In this document: one piece after another, positions 17,888-27,361 of the stretch
How the letters are laid out: every line of letters begins with the position of its first letter
How positions within the stretch are numbered: position 1 is the first letter of the stretch
Notes under the pieces: generated by a model
The model's database searches: none
Seen by the model: the letters and a program-made list of their open reading frames with translations, nothing else
Told to the model about the DNA's origin: nothing
Source of the DNA: UTCFX2 sp002050125
Lineage (GTDB): Bacteria; Chloroflexota; Anaerolineae; Anaerolineales; UBA4823
Length of the DNA stretch: 64,000 bases
Direction: 5' to 3'
Assembly (NCBI GenBank): GCA_027494035.1
Contig: JAOSJQ010000001.1
Span: 1,116,001-1,180,000 of the forward strand
Translations under genes and position numbers: made by a program

Positions 17888-20224
17888 ATGTGGATTGTCG
17901 CCCTGTATCTTCTCGCCGGATTGATCTCCCTGAGCGGGATTTATCTGGCATACCGGCACCTGGCTGACCTGCCAAATCAGCGACCCTGGCTGATTCTGGC
18001 GGGCGCGCTGCTATTGTTGGCAGCCGCGGCGTTTCTGCTGGCTTGGCGCGGGTTCAACCACACTCCGGATTTCCCGCTCGATCTGGTAATTAGCTTGTTA
18101 TTTGTCGCTTTCACAACCCTGGTATCAGTGGGTATTTTGAAAATAGGGCAGCGCGCCCAGGCGCTGCTTAAGTTAGAGGTACAAGCTCAGGCAGGCTATC
18201 AAGAACTGCAAAATATCATCGGTCTTCTTCCCACCCCTATCGCAATAAAAAACGTGGAACTGACCTACCAGGCTGCCAACCCCGCCTTCGAGACGTTCCT
18301 GGGTCGGCCTCAAGCCGAGATCATCGGTCGAAAGGCATTCGATTTCTTTCCGCGCCCCCAGGCGGCTGCGTTTCAATCCGCGGAGGAGCAGGTGCTCGAA
18401 CGCGGCTCGTTCAGCGTGGAGGAGTACGAACTGATTGGCGCAAACGGTAAAAGGTGGTTTCAAATCACACGCACCCCGATCGTGGACAAAAAGGGCGAAG
18501 TCACGGGGTTGTTAATTTCCAATCAGGATATCAGCCAGCGCAAGCAGCTCGAACAGGAAATCAACGAGCAAAAGCTACTTTTAAATGCGGTGCTCGAAGA
18601 AAGAGAGGACATTCTGGAGAAGAAGCGCCTCGAACTCGAGTCGCTCAACTCAGTGATGGAGTTTAAGCGTTTGCTGGTCACGATTGCCTCGCATTTCATT
18701 GGCGCCAACCCGCATCAAATCGACCAGGGTCTCAATCAAGCGCTGCATTTGATCGGCACGCAGACCGGCATGGACCGCTGCCAGTTGCTGCTCTTTGATC
18801 TAGGGTACAACAATCTGACCCTCGCGTATGAGTGGACCTCTCAGAATGTTCAACCGATACTCGTTAATGGCGCTCGTGCTCCTGTCAGCGATCCTGCCTG
18901 GCTGAATCTGGGGCAAATGCAGGTCATCCATGTCCCCAGTTTAGACAGCCTCCCGCGCGAATCCTTCGAACTGGCAGAATATCTGCGCACAAACAACATC
19001 AAATCCCTTACCGCCGTCCCCCTGATATCCGGCAGATCGGCGGTTGGCTATTTCATGCTCGAATCGGTCGTGGATGAGATCTCCTGGGATGAAAATTATC
19101 TGGAGCTTTTGAAATCTGCCGCGGGGATATTTGTGCACGCCCTCGAACAAAAACGGTCTGAAGAATCGCTCCAGGCTGAGCAGGAAAGCACCCGGAAACA
19201 TCTGGAGACCTTGCAGCAATACAACCTCGAAAACACGCTGCTCAACGAACTGGGAGATTTGCTGCAAGTGTGCCGCACCGTCGACGAAGCCTATCCGGTC
19301 ATCGCACGCTACACCCAACAGCTCATCCCGGTTGGATCCGGCGGACTGTACCTGGCGCGCGATACCAACGATCCGGTCGATCGCGTGGCTGCCTGGGGCG
19401 ACTCGCCGCCCACCGAGACCGAACTTGCCATAAATGAATGCTGGGGGCTGCGGCGCGGCCGGCTGCACATTGTCAGGGATTCGAAAATCGACTTGAACTG
19501 CGCCCACTTGAGACCGCCCCTGCCAAGAAAATATATCTGCATCCCGCTCATCGCTCAGGGGGAAACTATCGGACTGCTGCATCTGCGCCCCGTCAAGGGA
19601 GAAACAGCCAGCCTGGCAGCCCGCTTGGAAGATTATGTGCGCGTCTCACAGGTGATCGCCGAGCAGATCGCGCTGGCGCTTTCCAACCTCTCGCTGCGCG
19701 ATAAGCTGCGCAGCCAGGCTATTCGCGACCCCTTGACCGGGCTTTTCAACCGCCGCTATATGGAAGAGACGCTGGAGCGCGAGATCCGCCGGGCTGTGCG
19801 GCACACCACCCCCGTCAGCGTCATTATGTTCGATATCGACTTTCTGAAGAAGGTCAACGACACCTACGGTCATGATGCGGGAGATGTGGTGCTTCAAACG
19901 CTGGGGACGTTGATGATGAAAACCTTCCGCGGCGAAGACGTACCCTGCCGCTATGGGGGAGACGAATTTACGATCGTGCTGCCAGAGGCGACCGTGAGCG
20001 AGGCTTTCCGGCGCGCCGAGCAATTCCGAGAAGCATTCAAAGCGATCGTCTTCGAACATGAAGGCAAACAATTCGGTCCCTTGACGCTCTCCCTGGGCAT
20101 CACCGCTTACCCCGACCACGGCGCGACGGTCGAGCGCTTGATGCAGACGGCGGACACCGCCGCCTACACCGCTAAAGAGCAAGGGCGAGACCGGGTGATG
20201 ATCGGCGGCGTCACCGAAGAGTGA
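17888..20224 (+). CDS. membrane-bound diguanylate cyclase with PAS, two GAF-type and GGDEF domains
   Basis: A 778-residue signalling protein that should make cyclic di-GMP. Three hydrophobic segments occupy about residues 1-95. A PAS domain follows at about 105-220, then a coiled-coil linker, a first GAF-like domain at about 250-415, a second at about 430-600, and the GGDEF domain at about 610-775. The active site reads RYGGDEF near residue 690. Five residues before GGDEF is an RxxD sequence (RGED), the inhibitory c-di-GMP site, so product feedback is expected. A GTG 15 bases upstream is an alternative start. No EAL or PilZ gene lies nearby, and ligands of the sensory domains cannot be told. 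Confidence 0.88.
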   Translation: MWIVALYLLAGLISLSGIYLAYRHLADLPNQRPWLILAGALLLLAAAAFLLAWRGFNHTPDFPLDLVISLLFVAFTTLVSVGILKIGQRAQALLKLEVQAQAGYQELQNIIGLLPTPIAIKNVELTYQAANPAFETFLGRPQAEIIGRKAFDFFPRPQAAAFQSAEEQVLERGSFSVEEYELIGANGKRWFQITRTPIVDKKGEVTGLLISNQDISQRKQLEQEINEQKLLLNAVLEEREDILEKKRLELESLNSVMEFKRLLVTIASHFIGANPHQIDQGLNQALHLIGTQTGMDRCQLLLFDLGYNNLTLAYEWTSQNVQPILVNGARAPVSDPAWLNLGQMQVIHVPSLDSLPRESFELAEYLRTNNIKSLTAVPLISGRSAVGYFMLESVVDEISWDENYLELLKSAAGIFVHALEQKRSEESLQAEQESTRKHLETLQQYNLENTLLNELGDLLQVCRTVDEAYPVIARYTQQLIPVGSGGLYLARDTNDPVDRVAAWGDSPPTETELAINECWGLRRGRLHIVRDSKIDLNCAHLRPPLPRKYICIPLIAQGETIGLLHLRPVKGETASLAARLEDYVRVSQVIAEQIALALSNLSLRDKLRSQAIRDPLTGLFNRRYMEETLEREIRRAVRHTTPVSVIMFDIDFLKKVNDTYGHDAGDVVLQTLGTLMMKTFRGEDVPCRYGGDEFTIVLPEATVSEAFRRAEQFREAFKAIVFEHEGKQFGPLTLSLGITAYPDHGATVERLMQTADTAAYTAKEQGRDRVMIGGVTEE

Positions 20225-20273
20225 GCGTGAATTGCCCCCTTGCTATGACAATTGAGGCGGCAGCCCCCGCTGA

Positions 20274-21482
20274 TCAGCGCATTCCCTCGATCAACTCAGC
20301 CAGACTCTCCGCCAGTTTAGTCCGATCGAATTTCTGCTCCACGCACAGGCGTCCGCGCGCCCCCATTGCCCGCGCCCACGCCCGATCCTCTGCCAGCCGG
20401 CGCACTCCCGCGGCAAGGGCTGCCGGGTTGCCGGGCGGAATAAAAATCCCACAGTCAGCCTCCTCCACGACTTGGCGGATTACGCCATCGATCGCCAACA
20501 GCACCGGGCGGCTGGCAGCCATGTAATCGAACACTTTATTCGGAAAGACCGTCGCGTACATCGGGATCGGCTTCAGAATCGCCAGACAGGCATCCGCGGC
20601 TGCGAGCGTTTCCGCCATTCCGGTCTTCGCCACCGGCGGCAGAAAGATCACGTTTCGCAGCCCCAGCGCTGCGGATTTTGCCATCAAGGCGGGTTTCTCT
20701 TTCCCATCTCCTACCAGCACGATCACGATGTCCGGCTCTTCTTGCAGCAATCGAGCCGCCTCCAGCGCCACCGCGAGATCGTTCGACATCCCATGCGCGC
20801 CGGCGTACATCACAATGAACTTGTCCAGCAATCCGTGCGCCTGGCGCAGCCCCAGCCCGGCAGCGGGCGGATCGAACATCGCCGGGTCAACGCCGTTGGG
20901 GATCACCCGAACGTCCCGCCCGCCGCGTTCCTGGATGTGCTCCACAAAACCCGGTGAATTGACAATCAGTTGGTCGGCGCGGCGATAGAGGAAGCGCTCC
21001 AACCAGTACGAGAGCCGGATCAACAGCGGATTTTTCAGCACCCCGACCTGGATCGCAAAGTCGGGCCAGAGATCGCGCACCTCGAACAGCAAAGGCTTGC
21101 GCTTCAGCCGCGCCAGCGCCCAGGCTGTCAGCCCCTGGAAGATCGGCGGCGAGGTGCCCCAAACCAGATCCACCTGCGGCACTTGCATGCCAGCCCAAAA
21201 CGATGACAACATAAAGCTCAAAAAACTGAACACGCGATGGATAAAGCTGCGATGCAGGGCTGAGTAGGTGTAGGTCCGTAAAATAGTTACCCCGGGCTGT
21301 TCGGGGTCAGGGCTCGCGCTTTCCAGCGCAGACCGCGTTTTTCCCGTCAAATAACTGACCGGGCTGGCGATTACGGTGACGCGGTGGCCGCGCTGCGCCA
21401 AGAAACGCGCCAGCTCATGGTGGCGGGTGCCGCCCGGTTCATCGAGCGCGGCAAAAGCCTGGTGGATCAGCAGGACGTGCAT
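20274..21482 (-). CDS. glycosyltransferase family 4, WbuB-like
   Basis: A GT-B fold glycosyltransferase of 402 residues. The N-terminus HVLLIHQAFAALDEPGGTRHHELARFL is typical of WbuB-type enzymes of surface polysaccharide synthesis. The C-terminal nucleotide-sugar domain shows VIPNGVDPAMF, LAILKPIPMYATVFPNKVFDYMA and RPVLLAIDG, with the usual Glu-x7-Glu position replaced by KP-rich residues as in this branch. It would transfer a sugar to a lipid-linked or growing chain at the inner face of the membrane. The heparinase-like gene is 39 bases upstream on the same strand, so the pair is probably one operon. It converges with the diguanylate cyclase gene. Confidence 0.85.
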   Translation of the reverse strand: MHVLLIHQAFAALDEPGGTRHHELARFLAQRGHRVTVIASPVSYLTGKTRSALESASPDPEQPGVTILRTYTYSALHRSFIHRVFSFLSFMLSSFWAGMQVPQVDLVWGTSPPIFQGLTAWALARLKRKPLLFEVRDLWPDFAIQVGVLKNPLLIRLSYWLERFLYRRADQLIVNSPGFVEHIQERGGRDVRVIPNGVDPAMFDPPAAGLGLRQAHGLLDKFIVMYAGAHGMSNDLAVALEAARLLQEEPDIVIVLVGDGKEKPALMAKSAALGLRNVIFLPPVAKTGMAETLAAADACLAILKPIPMYATVFPNKVFDYMAASRPVLLAIDGVIRQVVEEADCGIFIPPGNPAALAAGVRRLAEDRAWARAMGARGRLCVEQKFDRTKLAESLAELIEGMR

Positions 21483-21521
21483 GGCATCGGAGGGGAACAG
21501 GAATGGCGTTTACAATCCGGT

Positions 21522-23621
21522 TCACGGCGCGCCGGAAATTTCCCCAAGCCTCCATTCGCTGTAGAAATAAAGCGGCAGGCGTCCGCGCAAATGCAGCTTG
21601 ACCGCCAACGCGGGTCTCTTCACGCCGTAGGTGGGCGAACTCCAGCCCCAGGTGGGCTTGACCGGTCCGCTGCCATAAAGGAGCTCGCCGGCGCGCACAA
21701 GCTGCAATTCTAACGGCAATAAAGCTCCCGCATGCTGGCTCGCCCCGAGCAACAATTGAATTGGACCCGCGGGCGAACTGAAACGGAGCTTAAATCCAGA
21801 AGCGAACTCACCGCCGGGGGCGTCTTCCTCCCTTTCCATCACCTCCCAGTTCCAGTCCTGGGTCAGCCAACTCAAACAGGCGCGGTGTTCCAGCTCTCCA
21901 GCCGGCGCGGTCGAGCTGGGCAGCAGGGCGTCCTCAACCAGCCAGGTCTCGGGGGCGAGGGCGGTGACTGTGCGCCGATGGATCACCCCAAACCGCGCGT
22001 ACCCGCGGTGTTCGGCGCTCAATCGCGTCCAGTTTTCGCCGCGCTCCAGCCCCTCGGGGCTCACCTCTGCATCCGCCCGTTCCAGGAAGAGGAAGCGTCC
22101 GGCGCGCAGCATCTGGTCCAACCCATCCACTGTGACGGTATTATGCACGTCGCTGCCCATCAGCCCATTCCCCCATGGATCAGGCGCATTGTAAAGGTAA
22201 GTCCCGGCGTCTTGCGCGACGTTCATCCCGCACCACCACAGATCCAGGTGAAGCTGATCAGCGTGACCCGGGCGACCGTTGAAGCGGGCAGCGCGCAAAT
22301 AAGCCCAGGAATCCCCTCCAGGCGAGCGGAGCGTATGGGGCGGCTTTTGTTCAGCAACCTCCGTTCGGACGCAGGGTTGGTCCATAACCGGTTCTGCAAC
22401 GGCTGCGGGCGGGGACGCTGGGTCCGCCCGTCCTCCCAGCCAAGCGGTTATCTCGTCCCATGGACCCGCGTCCAGGAGCTTTTTTCCGCAAAAGACCTGG
22501 CTCGCCGCCTGTAAAACCGGGCGGAAGTCCTCATAAGGCAGGTTGGAAAACGGGAACAGGTACGCGCCATCGTTGGGTCCCAGGTTCGGAACCCCGCCGC
22601 TTTGCCGGTCCAGCAACTCGATCAAAAAGGCAGTGCTGGCAGCCAAGCGTTCCAGGCTGAGCGCCGGGAACGCCATGCCTGCTTCCAGCGCAATCCGCTG
22701 CGCCCACAAAGCAATCTGCAGCATCAAGCGTTGATAATTGGCGCTGTGCTGGATGTAAACACCGTTTGCGTCGATCTGCGCCGTAAAACCCCGCTGCAGC
22801 CACTGCCAGCCGGTACTGCGCCAGCGCCGCGCCTGGGGGTGACTCGGAATTGCCAGCCCCGCCGTGTATAAACCGGCGGCTTCGCTCAGCAGATGGTTGT
22901 TGTTCTGCGCCCGGGCGTATACCAATGTGGGCGGAATGCGCGCTGCGTGAACGCCAATCGATTGAGCCAGCCGGGCTGCCCGCGGCGCGGTCGAATGGGG
23001 CGAACGCCCAAAAACGCCCCAGGCAGCGTTCAACGCCATCAGCCGGATGCCCGCCTCCTGCGCCGAAACCCAGTTCAGCCCCAGATAAGGCGGGTTCGCG
23101 TCCCAGAACTCCTCCAACAGCCCCCAAAAGGCTGCGGCGTACCTTTCGTCGCCGCTTAGGAGATACCCTCTAGCCAGCCCGACCGCCCACCCCAAGCGGG
23201 CTGGTTCCCAGACCAGCTTGACATCAACATCTACGGAAGCTCTTCCGAGCTCATAATCCGTCCAATGGCGCAGCGGTTGGGGTGGCTGCAAACAAATTTC
23301 AACAGCATCGCCGCCAAAAAGGCGAGTTTTCCCATTTACCGCAAGCTCGGCTTCTGCGAGGGCAGCCTGGACGCCGCCCGACCCCAGGATTGCCAGCAGT
23401 TCCTCTCTGCAGGGTGGTGTGTAGATCGCTGCGGGCGCAGAAACCGTCTGAGTTTCCGCGCTGAACCGGGGACTGCGGGTCAATTGGCGCACAACGCCGC
23501 TGATCAAACCCAGCCGGTAAAGCCCAAATTGGAAGACAGCCTGCGGACCCAGCTCGCGCAGAGCAATGAATATCAACTTTCCGCGGTTTAACCATCTTGC
23601 AGCCGGCTTTGGGGCAGCCAT
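21522..23621 (-). CDS. heparinase II/III family protein
   Basis: A 699-residue two-domain protein of the heparinase II/III and alginate lyase group. The first part (about 100-400) is an alpha-helical toroid with LGLNWVSAQEAGIRLMALN and the ARAQNNNHLLSEAAGLY segment that lines the active site. The second part (about 420-690) is beta-rich, with RPGHADQLHLDLWW followed by DAGTYLYN. Such proteins cut uronate-containing chains, or sit in polysaccharide export clusters as trimming enzymes. There is no clear signal peptide. It lies next to a WbuB-like glycosyltransferase and close to a bi-domain oxidoreductase, a trio often seen together in exopolysaccharide loci. Confidence 0.82.
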   Translation of the reverse strand: MAAPKPAARWLNRGKLIFIALRELGPQAVFQFGLYRLGLISGVVRQLTRSPRFSAETQTVSAPAAIYTPPCREELLAILGSGGVQAALAEAELAVNGKTRLFGGDAVEICLQPPQPLRHWTDYELGRASVDVDVKLVWEPARLGWAVGLARGYLLSGDERYAAAFWGLLEEFWDANPPYLGLNWVSAQEAGIRLMALNAAWGVFGRSPHSTAPRAARLAQSIGVHAARIPPTLVYARAQNNNHLLSEAAGLYTAGLAIPSHPQARRWRSTGWQWLQRGFTAQIDANGVYIQHSANYQRLMLQIALWAQRIALEAGMAFPALSLERLAASTAFLIELLDRQSGGVPNLGPNDGAYLFPFSNLPYEDFRPVLQAASQVFCGKKLLDAGPWDEITAWLGGRADPASPPAAVAEPVMDQPCVRTEVAEQKPPHTLRSPGGDSWAYLRAARFNGRPGHADQLHLDLWWCGMNVAQDAGTYLYNAPDPWGNGLMGSDVHNTVTVDGLDQMLRAGRFLFLERADAEVSPEGLERGENWTRLSAEHRGYARFGVIHRRTVTALAPETWLVEDALLPSSTAPAGELEHRACLSWLTQDWNWEVMEREEDAPGGEFASGFKLRFSSPAGPIQLLLGASQHAGALLPLELQLVRAGELLYGSGPVKPTWGWSSPTYGVKRPALAVKLHLRGRLPLYFYSEWRLGEISGAP

Positions 23622-23756
23622 TCCCCGATGATAGCATAATTTAGGGCGGAAGCTGCGCCGCGCTGCAAATTGGCTCAGACCACCAGGAAACGTGTTATAT
23701 TAACCCGTAACCTGTAAAAGAAAATCTAAATTTCTCTGATTACAAGGTATGCATCT

Positions 23757-24245
23757 ATGAAGAAAATCTATGTCATCCTCCCCCTGCTGGCTCTTCTTCT
23801 GGTCGGGGCGGATCGTCCCGTGGATACCATTCGGCTAACGATCATCAACAAATCCGGGATGGAGATTGCCATCCAGCTCAGGTCAAGCGACTACGAATGC
23901 GCCAATTCGAAAGACATCGTTCGCGGCGATTTCTATTACCTGACTATCCCGAAAGGCGACCGTGAGACGCCCGCGATCAAAGCCTTCGATATCCAGAAGA
24001 ACACCTATGGCATGCAGCTTTTCTATATCGAAACCTACGATCCGGTGTACGGTTTCAAGTGTAAGCCCCCGGCGCCAAACGCCCTGCAGGCGGCGCGCAA
24101 CCTGCGGCTGACCGTTTTGCCCTGCGATTTTCCGATCTCTCCCAAGCAGGTCGGAGAACCCTCGATGTTCAAATTCCTGCCCTTCCCGGTGCAGCAATAT
24201 GGGATCATCTTTCAGCGATACTGGTTGACCCGCCTGGTGCATTAG
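23757..24245 (+). CDS. exported protein of unknown function
   Basis: I do not recognise this 162-residue protein. It begins with a clear signal peptide (MKKIYVILPLLALLLVGA), and the mature part is predicted to be beta-rich, with TIRLTIINKSGMEIAIQL near the start and two cysteine-containing segments, YECANSK and GFKCKPPAPNA. An LPCDFP motif near residue 120 adds a third cysteine. The NKSG and AIQL strand pattern resembles small carbohydrate-binding or adhesion-type domains, but that is only a guess. It is read alone and ends at a strong terminator. Confidence 0.6.
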   Translation: MKKIYVILPLLALLLVGADRPVDTIRLTIINKSGMEIAIQLRSSDYECANSKDIVRGDFYYLTIPKGDRETPAIKAFDIQKNTYGMQLFYIETYDPVYGFKCKPPAPNALQAARNLRLTVLPCDFPISPKQVGEPSMFKFLPFPVQQYGIIFQRYWLTRLVH

Positions 24246-24271
24246 CTGCCCCCCTTGTCAACCTTGCTTGC

Positions 24272-24302
24272 AAAGCCCAGTCTCAATCAAAGACTGGGCT
24301 TT
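24272..24302. terminator. bidirectional intrinsic terminator
   Basis: A perfect 12-bp inverted repeat, AAAGCCCAGTCT at 24272-24283 with its complement at 24291-24302, and a 7-base loop. It stands between two convergent genes, with A and T tails for both directions. Confidence 0.85.
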
Positions 24303-24303
24303 C

Positions 24304-24882
24304 TTATGCGGATGGTTCGATTACGATTGACTCTTCGGACTGAATTTCTACCACAATATTGCGCAGAGCCTGGTATGCTTTCCTCTCCAGACTGAAGTCC
24401 CACACATCAAAAATGAGCATTTCGATTGGGCGCCACAACAAGACCCATCCCGCGACGAACAATCCGTTAGCCAACACCTTTTCCACAAAAATGTCCTGCC
24501 CCTCCAGCCACAATGCGGCTGAGAAAAATACCAGCATGCCGATAACCCCGGCGATTGCCGCCCGAACGCCCCGGTAGCGGACCTTTGCCATATCTTGTTC
24601 GGCGTCACGCATCCAGGCGATCGAATACTTCTCAATTGCCTGATAGGTCCTGTCCAACAACCCAGGATCGATCTGATCCGGAGGGAGGATCAGATTGAGC
24701 TTGATCCGTTGCGCGCGCGGGTGCGCATATAGTTCACCCACAATGTAATCCATCCCGGCTTTGAAACTGTACGTTCGGTAGTAACTGGAAAACGGTGTGA
24801 TATCGGGCTCCTCGAAAAGGTGGACGACATCCTGAAGATGGAGGGTCAATTCGTAAGTTTCACTTTGTTGCGCCACCGGCAT
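24304..24882 (-). CDS. two-helix membrane protein, unknown function
   Basis: I do not recognise this protein of about 192 residues. A soluble N-terminal part of about 100 residues carries TYELTLHLQDVVHLFEEP and a Pro-rich LILPPDQIDPGLL stretch, followed by two membrane helices (about 108-125 and 135-152), and a C-terminal tail with LERKAYQALRNIVVEI. The N-terminal strand pattern could be an enzyme-like or sensor domain, but no motif is decisive. The ATG at 24882 has AGGTG seven bases upstream; a GTG at 24891 is also possible. It ends at the shared terminator, 19 bases downstream of the oxidoreductase gene. Confidence 0.5.
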   Translation of the reverse strand: MPVAQQSETYELTLHLQDVVHLFEEPDITPFSSYYRTYSFKAGMDYIVGELYAHPRAQRIKLNLILPPDQIDPGLLDRTYQAIEKYSIAWMRDAEQDMAKVRYRGVRAAIAGVIGMLVFFSAALWLEGQDIFVEKVLANGLFVAGWVLLWRPIEMLIFDVWDFSLERKAYQALRNIVVEIQSEESIVIEPSA

Positions 24883-24901
24883 TCTCTTCACCTGACAGAC
24901 C

Positions 24902-27095
24902 TCAATTAATGGACCTCAGTGCCTCAACCGCGTCAAACGCAGCGCGCATCACGCCAAAGATTTGATCATAAGGAATAGGCGGGGGTCCGCCGCTCTCGAT
25001 CGCTTGCGCAAAGGCTTTCCATTCCGCCCGATGACCTTTATCCTGTTTTAGGCGCGAACGATATGTTTTTCGTTTGCCATCAAAAACCAGTTCCAGCGAG
25101 CGGAAATCTTCCAGCGCCGCCACTCGTCCGCCGCTAAAAGCCTCGACCCTTTCCTTGGTGAACGCTTTATCGCCATTCGCCAGGTAGCTCACCAGCCCGA
25201 GCGAGCCGTCGGGGAAGACAAAACTCATGACCACGTTATCTTCCTGGTAGCGCCCGCCATCCGGCAAGCCGCGGGCGCTCACGGAAACCGGCAGCGCCCC
25301 GGTCAGGTAGCACAAGAAGTCGATGAAATGGCAGCCTTCGCCAATGATGCGCCCTCCCCCTTGCTCCGGGGTCTTGAGTCCAGTGATTGAGTGGCAGAAA
25401 ACCGGCGTTCACCCGATAATGAATGTAAAGCGGCTCTTGGCGCTTGTCCAGAAAATTCTTCATCCGAACCGCCAGGGGCGCAAACCGGCGGTTGAAACCG
25501 ACCATGAGCACCCTGGAGGGGGTTTCTTCCTGCGCTCTTGCGAGCGCGGCTTGGATCGCATCCAACTCATCCAGGTTCAAAGCCAGCGGTTTCTCGCAGA
25601 AGACGTGCTTGCCGGCGTCCAGCGCGGCGATGACCTGCTGGGCGTGCAAATTGTGGCGCGTCAGCACCGCAACCGTATTGATCGTTGGGTCGCTCAGAAC
25701 CCGCTCCGGGTCCGCCGCCGCGTAGCGGAAGCCAAACTTCCTCGCTGCATGTTGGGGGTTCATCCCTGAGGCGGAAACCACCCCAACCGGCTCGATCGCC
25801 GGGACGCCTTTGAGCGCGGGCAGCATCACCGCCAGCGCAAAATTACCCGCCCCCAGCACCCCTAATCTAATCGTTTCGCTTTTTGTAGGCGCAGATTCAC
25901 CCTTGCCAGCATCGCCTTCCTGGACAGCCGGGCGCTCCGCCGGTATTTGGTTCATCGTGTGAGGCGCTTGCGTTTCTGCGCCGGGGTACGTCAACAGCAC
26001 TCCCAGGAAAGGTGTTTGGGTCTTACCGGCGATCAACTCATAAGCCTGAGCCGCCTCGTCGATCGGAAAGCGCTGGGTGATGAGCGGCTTCACCTCGACC
26101 TGCTTCTGCGCCAGCAAATCGACAAAGGCTTCCAGGTTGCGCCCCTCCGTCCAGCGGACGTAACCGAATGGGTAATCCACCCCGCCTTCCTCGTACTGTG
26201 GATCGTACCGCCCGGGCCCATAGGAGCGCGAGTTTATAAAGGTCAGTTCTTTTTCGTAATAGACTTTGCGCGGCAGTTCCAGCCCCACTGCGCCGACCGC
26301 CACCACGCGCGCCCGGTCACGCGCGATCGTCCCAGCCAGTTCGACCGGGTCGTTGGTGGGCGTGTCTGCGCAGATCAGCACCGCATCGCAGCCCCGCCCC
26401 TGCGTGAAGCTCTGCATAGCTTCGGGCGCTTGCTCGCGGAGCACCGCCTGGGCTCCCAGCGTCTGCGCCAGCGCGACCCGCGCCGGATCGAGATCCACCC
26501 CAAGCGCTTTGCAGCCGGCGGCTTTGACGATCTGGATCGTCAGCAAGCCCAGCAAACCCAACCCGATCACCGCCACACGTTCGCCCAGTTGAGCCTCAGC
26601 CAGGCGGAAGCCGTGCAGGGCGATGGCGCCCAGGGTCGTGAAAGCTGCGGCTTCGAAGTCCAGCTCGTCCGGCAGCCGCGCCAGCAGGTTCTGCGGCACG
26701 CAGACGTATTCCGCATGCACAGCGTACCCGCCGCCGGCACAAGCCACCCGCTGCCCGACTTTGAAGCCCGACAGCCCCGCGCCCAACGCCGCGATCACGC
26801 CGGCGGAGGAATACCCCAACGGCATGGGCTGATCCAGCCGGTTGAAAGCCGCCTCCAACGTAGAGAGCAGACCCTCGCGCCGCGCTTTGTCGAGCATCTG
26901 GCGCGCCAGGTCGGGTCGCGAGCGCGCCTTCCCGATCAGTGATTTCTCGGCAAACGAGACCAGCATGCGCTCCGTGCCGGTCGATACCAGCGAAGCCGCG
27001 CTGCGAACCAGCGCCTCGCCGCGCTGCGGCGCGGGCGTCGGCACGTCCATCACGATCGTCTTGCCGTTTTTAAGATTTTGAAGGACTTGTTTCAT
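24902..27095 (-). CDS. bi-domain oxidoreductase (alcohol dehydrogenase-like plus Gfo/Idh/MocA), frameshifted
   Basis: A two-domain NAD(P)-dependent protein of about 730 residues once the frame is corrected. The first half is a zinc-type alcohol dehydrogenase-like (MDR) domain with LGLLGLLTIQIVKAAG. The second is a Gfo/Idh/MocA domain starting IRLGVLGAGNFALAV, with CEKPLALNLDELD and GFNRRFAPLA. The frame breaks just after HWTQDP. Removing one G from the GGGG run at 25368-25371 (a C run on the coding strand) gives EQGGGRIIGEGCHFIDF, the normal family sequence, and joins the tail ending at 24902. Relatives occur in polysaccharide clusters, where they are thought to modify sugar nucleotides. It has the same orientation as the heparinase-like gene, with two other genes in between. 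Confidence 0.85.
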
Positions 27096-27361
27096 TTCGT
27101 TTCAACTTTTTTACCGACTTTTATAAATCGTGAGGCGCTTAACTCAGCCATCGGGATTATAGCGCATTATTTTTTACCGGTGATATAATGACCGCGCTTC
27201 CTGACCCCCCAGCCGATTGATCCTCCTGACCGCGCAGCCTGGGGTTCGCGGGACAGCATCTGTTTGCAGAATAATTCTAACGCTGAAGAAAGATCATTAT
27301 GGTTGGGTGACAAGAGCGTAAGGATATTGTGACAAGTTCTCGAGTTCGTCTTGGAGTCTGT

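Noticed and set aside
25947..26942. A 331-residue open frame on the plus strand
   Set aside because: Antisense to the alcohol dehydrogenase-like domain of the bi-domain oxidoreductase; no homology recognised.
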